From positions 2,802,501-2,866,500 of the forward strand of contig CALNXK010000036.1 of NCBI GenBank assembly GCA_942486035.1: a stretch of 64,000 bases of DNA, written 5' to 3'. Origin of the DNA: Porites lobata (taxonomy: Eukaryota > Cnidaria > Anthozoa > Scleractinia > Poritidae). Each line of letters opens with the position of its first letter. Position 1 is the stretch's first letter. The translations under genes were made by a program, and so were the position numbers. This document shows, piece after piece, positions 45,519-55,959 of this stretch. The notes beneath the pieces are model-generated. The model was not told the origin of the DNA, searched no databases, and saw only the letters and a program-made list of their open reading frames with translations.

Positions 45519-46930
45519 TGTAAATGCAAATCAAAATACTTAATGTCAATGACGCAGTATATGCAATGTCTCGTAAATAGGACATTTCTTGTATCATTTC
45601 TAGTAAAACCGATTAATAGCTAGGAAGGTGAACGCATTACAATACAACTGAAGAAGGGTAATACACCATAAAAGCCTGTTTTTATAACACGTTCTGATAT
45701 TTCTTTCAACAATATTATTTTATGATTTGTTTCGTTGCAAATGTGACGCATCTTTCTAGCGAATGTTCCGTTGGTTGTCTGACCATACATGGGACTTTAC
45801 ACCCTTTAAAAAGTGTTTTTTTTCTCAAAACATTGCATTTCCTAAGGTTGCATTTTGTTCAAATGAAATGGTTTATTTGCTGATTGGTGAGCAAGGTTGT
45901 CTTGGTCAAGTGATAACGCTCCCTTTTTTTCATACTGGAGGCTCATTGCTTTTTATAAATTACATAGCTATCAACACTGCAAGCTTTCACACCTTATAAG
46001 TATATTAAAAAAAAAAAACAGCTGCATAGCCTTTGACATATTTTCATCCGTTTTAACCGCGTGAATAAAACGTTCTTAAAAAATCTGTCATTTTCGCGCC
46101 AGAGTAGGAATGCATATCAACGCCTCTTTTGTTACCTACCACGTGACTGAGTGCTCCCAACGCCGCTCTTCGTCTTGTCGCATTTGCCACGTCTGCTCCG
46201 CCATGCAGATACTACAAATTTGCTTGTTCCCAGTTGGCTACGACATTCTTCGACAGTGTATTATTACACCACTGAAAAGAGCTGACGATACCCTTATCCA
46301 GAACATTGTCAGCACTTCCTACTATTCCACAGCTTCATAGAAAGCAGTAGAAGAAATACGTGATTACGCCTTAATGTATGGAGCTGCCGTTCGGCCAAGA
46401 AAATAACGTTAGCAGACAACCATGGCTCGTTATGAAACGATGCCAGAGATTATTTATCGGAGACAGCTACAGATATCTGCAAACAGAGACAACATGTCCT
46501 CAGCAGAATCCTCTGAAGTGAGAGAGCTCGAGAAAGAAAGGGAGGTTGAGACCCGGGAAAGTGACCCCGATAATGATGATGAGGACCTAGAATGCGATTG
46601 AAGTACGGACGAACACGAGGAACTGGCAGGTGGAGACTCCAGGTCGAAATTTGACAGACTGTCCATTTTCTTAGTAGGAGCCATCACGCGTTTTGGACGA
46701 AAAGTCAGAATAAACCACAGACATTTAATGTAGAGGTAGATCGATCGTTTAGCTTATCAGAAAATATGAAAATGAAATGCCAAGGGCTACTTAAACATTC
46801 CAGTAATGTTGAGAGATATTGTTCTTTAAAGCGCGAGGACGTTTAACTTTGTAAAATTGTATAGCTAACACACAACCCAAGGAGCGTTTTCAAGTGAGAA
46901 ATAATCGGCGGATTCAGATTTAGGATTTTT
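45519..46930 (+). repeat. Type B unit, downstream intron block (copy 2)
   Basis: Matches 9850-11070. Contains the second copy of the Cys-rich/acidic ORFs (46110-46340 and about 46490-46600), the latter interrupted by TGA. Confidence 0.72.
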
Positions 46931-47019
46931 TTTAATGGATCGACGGATTTGCATACTCCTATTGACGCCCCTCTTGGATTACGGTCGATTGAGAAAACTA
47001 ATGGATAGTAGGGATATTG

Positions 47020-47739
47020 TCTTGTCTAGGCGTCATGGACTTTCATAGTTCCCAGCTCCCCATTGAAATAAAAAATTAAAAAGTGAGTTTGAAAAATATC
47101 AAGTTTAAAGTAACAAACCTTCCACTGGCTTTGACAAAACATCCCACTTCTCTTGAAATGACTGTACACACCAAGAAGAAAAGTAGGTTGAGTTTGATCG
47201 TCCGGGTGAACGTAGTCCTGAATAGGACTGTTGCTGTTTTGGTGTCTAGTAGACACCAAGAAGAATGCGTCCGGTCACTCTCAGTGCTCGAAGATTGACA
47301 TTACGAAACTTCTTCCTCGTCTAAATCCACGGGGTTCTTTCTTCAGCTTCTTCACTGGAAGAGGACTCAGCAACAAGCTGATAATGCTAAATAGACATCG
47401 CGATCGCTTCTGCAGGTCACGACTCGAAGCTTGTTGTTTTTAACAAAAACACCAGAATTGCGTCCAAGCATCCAGGGCGAGCAATCTTATTACGTCATCA
47501 CCCCAGAGAGCCTTGCACGCCGATAAAAGTGGCGGATGCGGGAAGTTCCAATCTATCATTCTACAGGCCTCTTTTGAACGGCAAAAAAAAAGTAACTAAA
47601 TATATTTCTGTCGGAAAAATCTCCTTCGGAATCTTAAAGAGCACTTTGGGCAAGATTTTCTTATTAAGAGTGGTGTTATCGTGATAGGAGTTTTTAGCGT
47701 TTTTGTCTACCTAATTCTTTTGTTTCTTTTATTATGCAG
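47020..47739 (+). repeat. Type A unit, upstream intron block (copy 4)
   Basis: Same block as 14718-15448, with an extra 85 bp (insertion plus one target copy) at 47181-47265. Confidence 0.7.
47181..47252 (-). mobile_element. 72-bp Penelope-like 3' scrap with 13-bp target duplication
   Basis: Contains the reverse complement of the CGTTCACCCGGACGATCAAA segment seen at 38163. Flanked by ACACCAAGAAGAA at 47168-47180 and 47253-47265. Other A units have a single AACAAGAAGAA at this position. This is the trace of a very short, 5'-truncated retrotransposition. Confidence 0.75.
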
Positions 47740-47811
47740 ATATCTTCAAGATAACGAGATCCAGAAACTGGAAAACGGAACGTTCTTAGGTCTGAATTTG
47801 CTACGGCTATT
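47740..47811 (+). CDS. LRR exon, type A copy 4 (72 nt, phase 2-2)
   Basis: Acceptor TTTATTATGCAG, donor GTAAGTTGT. Codes for YLQDNEIQKLENGTFLGLNL plus LRLL. Differences from copy 1 are a few substitutions, and none breaks the frame or the LRR consensus. Downstream of 48350 the unit is interrupted: no membrane or cytoplasmic exon follows. Confidence 0.84.
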
Positions 47812-48350
47812 GTAAGTTGTACTCGTTAAAGTGCTCTTTATTAATTGGAATTTTTTTGTTGTTTTCGGCATTTGCATTGGCGTTAATTTGCATTGGTGTT
47901 AACGTACAGACACTGTAATCACTATACTACACTATCAATCCATGAATCTGCCAACTTTAATAATAACGGACTCAGTTGGTAAAATCAGTCCTGCTTTCTT
48001 CGTTTAACGCTTTTGTTTGCTTTTGTGTCTTTGTTATCTCAGTGAGGAATTCAATTGCAATATTTTATATTCGAATAACGTACATAGTGTGCTGTACAGA
48101 CTCTTTATGTCAAATATCCCAGATTGCAAACCTTTGAGAGAAACTGAAATTACAGAAGCGGATTAGTTAGGGCGATATCAATTAGGGAGTAAAAGTAAAG
48201 GATCGGAAGACAAAGCGGGCATATATTTTCACAGGATTTCCACATTCCAGATGAATGTTTTCCACATCAGTGCCAAAGAAAAGAGAAGATAATAAATTTT
48301 TGCTTAGTCGGCTCCTGACTTTAAATTCTTTAGCTTCATGTTTCAAAATA

Positions 48351-48715
48351 GGGTCTTTGCATGACTTGATCACGTGATCAACTTAAGCTAAACACGAAAA
48401 CAACTCACTTTTGAAAAATTTTGTTGGCACAAGCTGAAAGACCATATTAAAATTAGCTAGTAGAACCTGAGAATTTTGAGACGTATGTCTCAAAAGTAGC
48501 GATTGCAACGGCCGCCAAAGGTTGGAAGCATTTGAATGAGAAAAACAGCTTTTACCATCCAGTCACGCTTGCATGGTTTTCCATTCAAATCCTTGTAATT
48601 TCGAAATTTTCAAAACTGTCATGAAATATTTCCTTAAGCATTACAGGGCACAAATCTCCTTTTAATTCATAAAGGCAAGTTGAGCCCTTAAATGCGTATA
48701 GGAAAGATTTAACGA
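48351..48715. other. Unassigned sequence between A4 unit and Gypsy element
   Basis: Unit homology stops at GTTTCAAAAT (48350). The next ~365 bp have no match elsewhere in the window; they could be the 5' leader or flank of the Gypsy element. A TGATCACGTGATCA palindrome is at 48367-48380. Confidence 0.35.
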
Positions 48716-49237
48716 CAGTTTAAAAATTTTAGAATTTACGAGGATTGTAAAAGCGATAAAGAGCCTGATTTGCTTAAAGCTCAGCTGAATATGTCACGTT
48801 CTGACATTCGAGTGCAACAACAAGGTCTGGACACCCAGCAAGTTGCTATGCAACAGTTAGTTGAGCAGATACAGCAGCTCTCCAAGTCACTCTCTTTGAA
48901 CACCACTGGTAGCCAACAGCGATTACCTCCTTCACGTTACTCCAACCCGCAACGTTCAATGCTGGAATTGCAAAGAATTTAGCCATTATCGTCGTAACTG
49001 TCCAAAGTACAAGTCACTTGACCGAGCCAACCCGGCTCGGGAAACGCCCGCAGGGTGTCGCCCACGGGCCAGGGGGATGCCTAAATGGGAGTGTAGTTGG
49101 CCCCAGAAGTGGTACTGATGTGAAAAATGCATCCTCTCAGCAATTGTCCTGATACACCTATGGAGCAGTCACATGTTTATGAAAAGTTACGAGGCCTTTA
49201 CTTGCCAGGCTTTCTCGGAGGATCTCGTGTCATGTAG

Positions 49238-50173
49238 TTGATAGACACTGGTGCCGCACGTTCAGTTTTGTCGTTCAAGGTTTATAATTCTTTTCCTGCT
49301 AGCGTTAAGTTCAGTTTGAGTTCAGAAAATTCTGCCATTGCTCTTGCTAATAGTCAACAAGCGAAAACTTATGGTGTGGGAGATGTTGTCGTGCACCTTG
49401 GTAACAGCGGGTTTCAAATGCATGTAATTGTTGCTGAGATTGAGGATGAGGGCATTTTCGGTTTGGACCCCCTGTCACAAGTTGATTCACGTATTGACAT
49501 TGTGACAAACCAACTGCCAATTAATGGCGAAGCGTTTGATTGTTCTGATTTCAAGAACCAACCCCTTAGTCCCAGATGTATGGTTCGCCGGTCAACCATG
49601 ATTGAACCTAACACTGAGGTCATCGTCCCAGTCCTCGTTCACAAGCGTTCATTTAACTTAGATCCAAGGCCGTCTCAATTAGGCACGCGATTGTTAGAAC
49701 CATGTCTGAACTCACATTTGCAACAAAAAGGACTTTATGTTGCAAGGACTCCGGTTAATGTTAAGGAGGACAGGGTGGTCCCCTTACGTGTTTTCAATGT
49801 TTCTCATGAAGTGTTTCATTTGGCTGCTGAGACTGTGATTGCCTTCGCTAAGCCAGTTACTGATGTCACCTCCCTAGAGCTTAATGAAGAGAACTATGAC
49901 GGTGCTATGGGCCAAGATAGAGTAATAAATGAACATGTGTCACAAGGAGCAGTCGATATGACTCTACCGAAGGACTTACGGGAACTACTTGAGAGAAGCA
50001 CGGATAATTTAACTGACAGTGAAACTGCAGGAGATGCTATTCAGTTACAAGCATGTGTTCTCAATCTCAGACGGGGACTTAGGCACCACGCACATGGTCC
50101 AGCACAGAATCGATATGGGCAATGCTTTTCCAATCCGAATTCAACCCCGGCGAACTTCTTCATGGAAACATGA
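49238..50173 (+). pseudogene. Gypsy protease and linker
   Basis: Open for 311 codons. Retropepsin-like start MIDTGAARSVLSFKVYNSF with the D-T-G active-site triad, then GIFGLDPLSQ where a flap/second motif is expected. The frame departs from the RT frame near 50030; the RT frame (from 50019) overlaps it. So a frameshift has separated protease from RT. No ATG is required in the original polyprotein. Confidence 0.7.
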
Positions 50174-50660
50174 TGAGATAGATCGACAAGTCACTGACCT
50201 CCTACAGCAGGGGAAGGTGAAGGAATCGTCCAGCCCCAGGTCTTTTCCGGTTGTGCTAGCAACCAGAAAGGACGGTAGCCAAAGGCTGTGCGTGGAATAC
50301 CGCCAGTTTAACGCAGTGACGGTAAAGTATGCCTTCCCCTTACCACGGGTTGATGATTCTCTTGCTGCTTTGATTGGTTCCCGATAGTTCTCAAGTTTGT
50401 ATCTTGCCTCAGGTTACTGGTAAGTGCCAATGGATGCGAGCACCCAGGAGAAGGCAGCATTCGTAACTTCGAGCGTCTTGTATGAGTGGATCGTGATGCC
50501 TTTCGGCCTCTGCAACGCACCCAGCACCTTTGCCAAATTGATGGAACTTGTTTGTAAGGGCCTACATTGGAAGATTGGTTTCATCTATCTTGATAACGTG
50601 ATAGTTAGAGCGGTTGAAAGAGGTGTTCGAGCGACTAGCCAGGGCAGGACTAAAACTTAA
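50019..50660 (+). pseudogene. Gypsy reverse transcriptase with altered catalytic box
   Basis: One frame with two stops (TAG near 50385, TAA near 50423): HRIDMGNAFPIRIQPRR, KESSSPRSFPVVLATRKDGS, SSLYLASGYW (the first catalytic Asp position is Tyr), WIVMPFGLCNAPSTFAKLME, and YLDNVIV at 50586-50606, where the second Asp of the usual Y-L-D-D is Asn. With both metal-binding positions changed and two stops the enzyme cannot be active. Confidence 0.8.
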
Positions 50661-51588
50661 GCCAAAGAAGTGTTTTCTCTTCCAGAAACGGGTTTGGTAC
50701 CTCGGATATGTGGTCACGGAGGAAGGCATTGCTGCAGACCCTGAAAAGGTGGAGCAAGTTCGCACCTGGCCCACCTGGCCGTTTCCTTGGACTTTCCTCT
50801 TATTACCGCCGATGCATCCCTGATTTCTCGACCATAGCTAAGCCGTTGTACAAGCTAACGGAAGCCAAGGCGGAATTTGCCTGGACAGAGCAATGTCAGC
50901 TGGCTTTTGACAGCCTGAGGGGTTTACTTACGTCCGGTATAGTCCTAGCCTACCGTGCTAGGGAGGGAGAGTTTGTGCTAGACACCGATGCGTCAGACCA
51001 TGGCATTGGGGCAGTGTTGTCACAGTTTCAGGACGGGGTGGAAAAAACCATTGCGTTTGCAAGTCGGACATTGTCCAAGTCTGAAAGGAACTAATGCGTG
51101 ACCCGTCGTGAGCTCTTGGCAACCTACAAGGTACAAGATTCTGCATTTGAACTGATCTTGCCCCTTTGCGTTTTGTTGTCCAGGCCAAAGATCCCGAGGG
51201 ACAGCTTGCACGTTGGATTGATTACTTGAGTACTTTCGACCTCGAGATCCAGTATCGACCAGCACAGCGACATCTGAATGCTGATGCACTTTCCCGTAGA
51301 CCCTGTGTTGTCCGTTGTAAGCGGTGTAAGGGCTGGAAGTCACGGGAGCGAGCGTCATTTGTTGATGTGGGTGTTCAGACTGTGATGCATGTCCCTTGCC
51401 AGAACAACGAACGACCTGTGAATTGTGAAGAATCTGTTGGTGCTCGTTGTACCACTGTCAAGTTAGAACCAACCTGGACTTCAACTTTCTTGAGGGAACA
51501 GCAGGAAGCTGACTTTGATCTCAAGGTTATTATTGGTTGGAAGGAAGCCGGCAAAGAAAAACCATTGTGGGAAGATGTGTTGCCTTAG
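50614..51588 (+). pseudogene. Gypsy RT end, RNase H and pre-integrase linker
   Basis: Frame 50614-50823 gives the RT connection (LKLKPKKCFLFQKRVWYLGY), frame 50708-51094 the RNase H (EGEFVLDTDASDHGIGAVLS), and 51166-51588 its end (YRPAQRHLNADALSRRPC) and a linker. Three frames are needed, so at least two frameshifts are present. Confidence 0.8.
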
Positions 51589-51669
51589 AGTTGTGCTGTG
51601 AAGACCTTGTGGTCAGAGTGGGACCTGCTGCTCTTCAGAAACCGTGTACTTTGTCGCAAATGTGAAAGT

Positions 51670-52102
51670 GACGGCGGAGATCAGATTATTGACCAGGTCA
51701 TTCTTCTCTCGAAGCTCATCATAGTCATACGACTGCAAGTCATCGTGGTGTACGGAAGACCCTAGGCGCTCTTCAATCTCGTTATTACTGGCAGTTCACA
51801 GATTTGTCGCCTGGTGCCATGCAAACGTCGTGTTCCGTTAAAACAGTACGTGGTGGGAGCTCCCATGGAACGAATCGCGATTGACATTCTTGGCCCACTG
51901 CCAGAAACCCCGCAAATTAACAAGTTAATACTCGTGGTTAGTCACTATTTCACTAAATGGACTGAGATATATACAATGCCTAACCAGGAGTCCACCACTG
52001 TTGCAGAGAAGCTTGTGAGCGAGTTCATTTGTCGCTTCGGTGAACCTCGTCATCTTCATAGCGACCAAGGAACCAACCTTGAGTCAAAGGTGTAGATGGC
52101 AA
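51670..52102 (+). pseudogene. Gypsy integrase, N-terminal part only
   Basis: An H-x-S-H-T-T-A-S-H-R-G-V zinc-binding region (51707 onward, shifted frame), then 51814-52095 with MERIAIDILGPLPETPQ (first catalytic Asp) and HLHSDQGTNLESKV (second Asp). The catalytic Glu and the rest are absent because the sequence passes into Tx1 copy III. Confidence 0.78.
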
Positions 52103-53372
52103 AGATTAGCTTGGTTAAAACGTTTTTTTGGGTGGGACCAATGGAACATGGAAAAGCTACCTACAATACATAGTGAGCTCCGTTGGGGGATTGTTCTTTT
52201 TTAACTGCAACTACAATATCTCGGATTACACAATTCCTTCTCAATTCTACCAGGAACTATTGTTATGGTGGTCGCAATTTCGTGAAACGTTTGTCACTGA
52301 AGAAGATTGGAAAACCATAATCTGGAATAACAAAGAAATAAAAGTGTAAAACAAGCTGGTTTATTGTAAACATTATGTTAATGCGAGAGTCATTTGCATT
52401 CAAGATCTTTTATCTAGTCTGAATAGTACTGATTTTATATAATCAACTGTCGAAAAACATATGCGAAACAAATATTTTAGAATGGGCTGGCTTATGTAGG
52501 TCCATTGCATTATCGCTTAGAAGTTACGACAGGTATCCCTCCATAAACTCACCAACCTTTGTGATGGGTGACAACATTTTTTATGTTACGAAAGGGAAAT
52601 CAAAGGATTACAACACTCTACTTATCAGAGAAAAAGCCAAACTGCCCAATATTATTTAAAAGTTACAGAGTAACTTTCATTTTAACAGCGACCATCTGAA
52701 ACAAATATTTGAGCTGCCACACTCTATCGTTGTCCAATCGTATGTTAAAGCCTTCCAGTACAAAGTAATTAACTCAATTCCTTACACAAATACAAAGTTG
52801 TATAAAATAGGTTTTAGAACAAATGATATATGTACTTTCTGTGACAATCACTTCGAACGATTAACTCATTTGTTCTATCACTGCTCACCTAAACAGTTTT
52901 GGATTGAATTTGAATTATATTGGTGCCTTATTTCGAATCAACGACTTCGTTTCTGCGTAGAAAATGTGCTGTTTGGAATTTCGTGGGAAAATGCTTGCCC
53001 TTTACTTCAATTGCTGAACTATTTTATACTTATTGGGAAACTCTATTTGTGGGACTGTGGGAGCAAACAAATCCTTCCAAACATTTATGGATTTAGGGCG
53101 GAGATCATCGCTAAATATGAAGCAAAAAAAAATCGGCAACAAAGATTTCTTTAAAAGATGTTGGATACTGACGCCTTATTTAAGTTAAATATCTTAACTC
53201 AGCATTACTTGATTGCCCTGTTGTACTTTTTTCTAGTTTCTTTTAGCCCTGTAATAATTTAACGATTAATTTTGCTTTACTCTGTTAATGTCTATTGTTA
53301 AAATGCTTTTTTGTTAGTATTGTAAATGTAATGATCTAATGTGATTATCAATAAATACCTTAAAAAAATGTT
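52103..53372 (+). mobile_element. Tx1/L1-like element, copy III
   Basis: C-terminal part only (TNGTWKSYLQYIVSSVGGLF; 52798-53154 with CTFCDNHFERLTHLFYHC, the C-x2-C...H-x4-C zinc-finger-like region). Ends in ATCAATAAATACCTTAAAAAA. It starts inside the region that follows the deletion junction of copies I and II. Confidence 0.78.
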
Positions 53373-53429
53373 TAGGGCTTACACTTCCAAAATGGTTTCT
53401 CTGGTGATTTCGATAGTAAAATAGTACAA

Positions 53430-54168
53430 TTTATTTGGATCAAATAAACGGTAATCCATCAAGTAATTTTGGTAATTAGGAGGCCAAGGATTGACAGCCG
53501 CAATCAAACCACCAGGCTAGTGTTGTCTAGGCATCACAGACTTTCATAGTTCCTATGGCTCCCCATCGAAATAAACAAATTAAAAAGTGAGGTGGAAAGT
53601 AACAAACCTTCCACTGGCTTTGACAAAAATGAGAGTTCTTTTTATCACACATTCACTTTCACTTGACATGACTGTACATCTTTTACAAACACAACAAGAA
53701 GAATTTGTCCGGCGTCTTTCAATGCTCGAAGATTGACATTACGAAACTTCTTCCTCCTCTGAATCCTTCTTCACTGGAAGAGGACTCAGCCTCAAGCTGA
53801 TATGGCTGAATAGACATCACGATCACTTCTGCAGGTCAGGACGCGAAGCTTGTTGTTTTTAACAAAAACACCAGAATTGCGTCCAGGCAGACAGAGCGAG
53901 CAACCTTATTACGTCATCACACCCGAGAGCCTTTCACGCCGCTGAAAACGGGGGATGCGGGAATTTTCAATCTGTCATTCTCTATAGGCCCCTTTTGAAC
54001 GGAAAAAAAAGTAACTTAAGAAAACGAACAATTTTTTGTGGGAAAAATCTCCTTTCAAAATCTTAAAGAGTATTTTGGGCAATATTTTGTTATTAACAGT
54101 GGTGTTATCGTGATAGGAGCTGTTAGCGCTTTTGTCTACCCAATTCTTTTGTTTCTTTTATTATGCAG
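53430..54168 (+). repeat. Type A unit, upstream intron block (copy 5)
   Basis: Same block as 14718-15448; most similar to copy 3. Confidence 0.72.
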
Positions 54169-54240
54169 ATATCTTCAAAATAACAAAATCCAGAAACTGG
54201 AAAAAGGATCGTTCTCAGGTCTGACGCGGTTATCTATATT
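54169..54240 (+). CDS. LRR exon, type A copy 5 (72 nt, phase 2-2)
   Basis: Acceptor TTTATTATGCAG, donor GTAAGTTGT. Codes for YLQNNKIQKLEKGSFSGLTR plus LSIL. Intact. It heads the most complete unit: the unit-conserved ORF, the membrane exon and the cytoplasmic exon all follow within 1.5 kb with no large insertions between. Confidence 0.85.
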
Positions 54241-54479
54241 GTAAGTTGTACTCGTTGAAGTGCTCTTAATTGAATTGAATTTTTGGTTGTTCTTGGCATT
54301 TGCATTGGAGTTAATGCTAGAGTGGTGTAAAGTACAGGCACTATCAGGCAGTATCAATCCATGAATTCGCCTGCTTTAATGTGTTAACGGACTCAGTTGG
54401 TAAAATCAGTCCTGCTTTCTTCGTTTAATGCTTTTGTTTGCTTTTGTGTCTTTGTTATCTCAGTAAGGAATTCAATTGC

Positions 54480-54713
54480 GATATTTTATATTCAAATAAC
54501 GCACATAGTGTGCCGTACAGACTCCTTATCTCAAATGTTCCAAATTGCAAACCGTTGAGAGAAACTGAAATTACGGAAGTAGATTATTTAGGGCGATATC
54601 AATTGGGGAGTGAAAGTAAAGGATCGGAAGAGATGGCGGGTATATATTTTCACAGGATTTCCACATTCCAGATGAATGTTTTCCACATGAGTGCCAAAGA
54701 AAAGAGACAATAA
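54480..54713 (+). other. Unit-conserved short ORF (copy 5)
   Basis: Open frame reading VPYRLLISNVPNCKPLRETE, then VDYLGRYQLGSESKGSEEMA. A possible acceptor CACATAG lies at 54502-54508. If it were an exon it would be the only candidate between the LRR and membrane exons, but no LRR C-cap cysteines are seen. Confidence 0.25.
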
Positions 54714-55295
54714 TGAATTTAAGCAAAATTTAAGAAACACACCCTGAGAAATGCCGCAACCGATGTGTGGAATATATAGTTACAGTTACGACCAGTTGGA
54801 GATGATTGACTAATCTGTAGGTTGCGCCCGCAATGCATGATTTTCAATGTCCGTCTGTGTTTCTTGTAATGGTGTGTTTATCATTGTTCTCTTCAAACCA
54901 TTGTATGAGGTGTTATTTGTTTTAAGTGAAACTATCAAGAGAGTTAAAAAATAGTGGAATATACTCTTCATCAATTGATACAACTAGGTCGTCTAGAGAT
55001 CCATATATCGTTCCCTTTAATTTCAAATCCCAACATCGATGTGAGCTGGAGCGGGTCCCAAAAAGGGAATTGTCAATGAAGTCTCTATGACTTTTTCTTA
55101 AGGGCGGCCTTCGTTCTAGGCTTGCTTCCTGTTGGTGGTGATTTCCCTTCACCTGTGAATAAAAAAAATACTAAGATGGTGGTAAGCATGAAGTCATTCA
55201 TCATAGACGGAAAATAATGTTCTTGCACTAGATGAATTGCTTCAAAATATCCTTAATGCAAATTTGCACATTAAAAATTAAAATAGTTTCTCCAG

Positions 55296-55391
55296 GCCTG
55301 GTCCTGCTAGCTCGCCATCAAGGCATTGTCATCATCGTCTCCAGTGTCATCATCTTTGTAGCCGGTGTAATTACCATCTTCTGCAGGAAAA
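55296..55391 (+). CDS. Transmembrane exon, copy 5 (96 nt, phase 1-1)
   Basis: Acceptor TTTCTCCAG, donor A|GTAACC. Codes for GLVLLARHQGIVIIVSSVII then FVAGVITIFCRKK: a clear single membrane span with basic cytosolic flank. The unspliced frame runs on 70 nt to a TAA at 55459, so an alternative unspliced form would give a short basic tail. Intact; its partner exon at 55544 carries a frameshift. Confidence 0.75.
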
Positions 55392-55543
55392 GTAACCGTC
55401 ATCTTTTCCACTGCAAACGGAGAATGACACTTGGAAATGTTTTTTCCAAGATATCCATGTAACCAACAGGCAAACTGACGATATGCGGCATAACGAAATG
55501 ACCTTAAAATAAAGAAACAATAATTGATCGATTTTTGTCACAG

Positions 55544-55672
55544 AAAGAATTATTAGTGCATGCCAGTTTGCTGATGATGATCTCAGACATGTTAGGACCT
55601 TGTCTAGTTTTGAACCTCAAGTCTTCCCCTATCCCACCCCAACAAAACTTTCACTGAGTTTTGTGTTACAGG
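55544..55672 (+). pseudogene. Cytoplasmic-segment exon, copy 5, frameshifted and lacking its donor
   Basis: Acceptor TTTTTGTCACAG. Reads RIISACQFADDDLRHVRTLS, SFEPQVFPYP, then one C is missing from the CCCCGCCCC run of copy 3, which shifts the frame. The AAG|GTAG donor of copies 1 and 3 is replaced by GGCAAAGTCA, where the L2-like element begins. Confidence 0.55.
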
Positions 55673-55959
55673 CAAAGTCAGCTGCGTAACGGCGGTTGGT
55701 CATAATCTTATCTGCTCCTCCATAGTTTTTTATTTATTTCTGTTCTGTTGTTTAAGTCGCTCTTCACTGTATCTATATACGTTTGTTTGCTGTTCATCTT
55801 ATGGCCTTGATAATTCTGGAGTTACGAAAATCACTGGTGAAGGAGATTTATATCGTGCAAGTTGCCTGTCGTCGATGCATCGGAGCCGTCATCTTGGATT
55901 TTCATCTTCGACACGATCGCATCGCTACTTCACTTAACGGATATCTTATACTCCGAACT

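Larger units (their letters stand above)
44084..45526 (-). mobile_element. RTE-like element with large internal deletion and 11-bp target duplication
   Basis: Flanked by CAAATCAAAAT at 44073-44083 and 45527-45537; B1 (near 9839) has the single uninterrupted copy. The minus-strand 3' end is a short AAGC/AAGT-type tail (44084-44112), usual for RTE. Codes for an APE-type endonuclease: LVSTFNCRTLSSIGRTGEL, an E-H-R motif, RGVGLLLRPK and CYSHTNV, then jumps from TKAVP to a C-terminal stretch KLKSTMGNRKEWMKLVNGV, so the entire RT is missing. A solo LTR sits in its 5' part. Confidence 0.75.
48716..52102 (+). mobile_element. Ty3/Gypsy-type retrotransposon, internal region, decayed and 3' truncated
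   Basis: Gag C-terminus with a Gln-rich coiled region and a CCHC zinc knuckle (48960-49001, CWNCKEFSHYRRNC), protease, RT, RNase H and part of the integrase, in the usual Gypsy order. No LTR is visible at either end. It stops inside the integrase at about 52102, where Tx1 copy III begins. Several stops and frameshifts separate the domains. Confidence 0.88.

Noticed and set aside
46454..46687. Ser-rich minus-strand ORF of 77 codons
   Set aside because: Antisense of the acidic GAR/GAY-rich ORF copy in the B2 unit.
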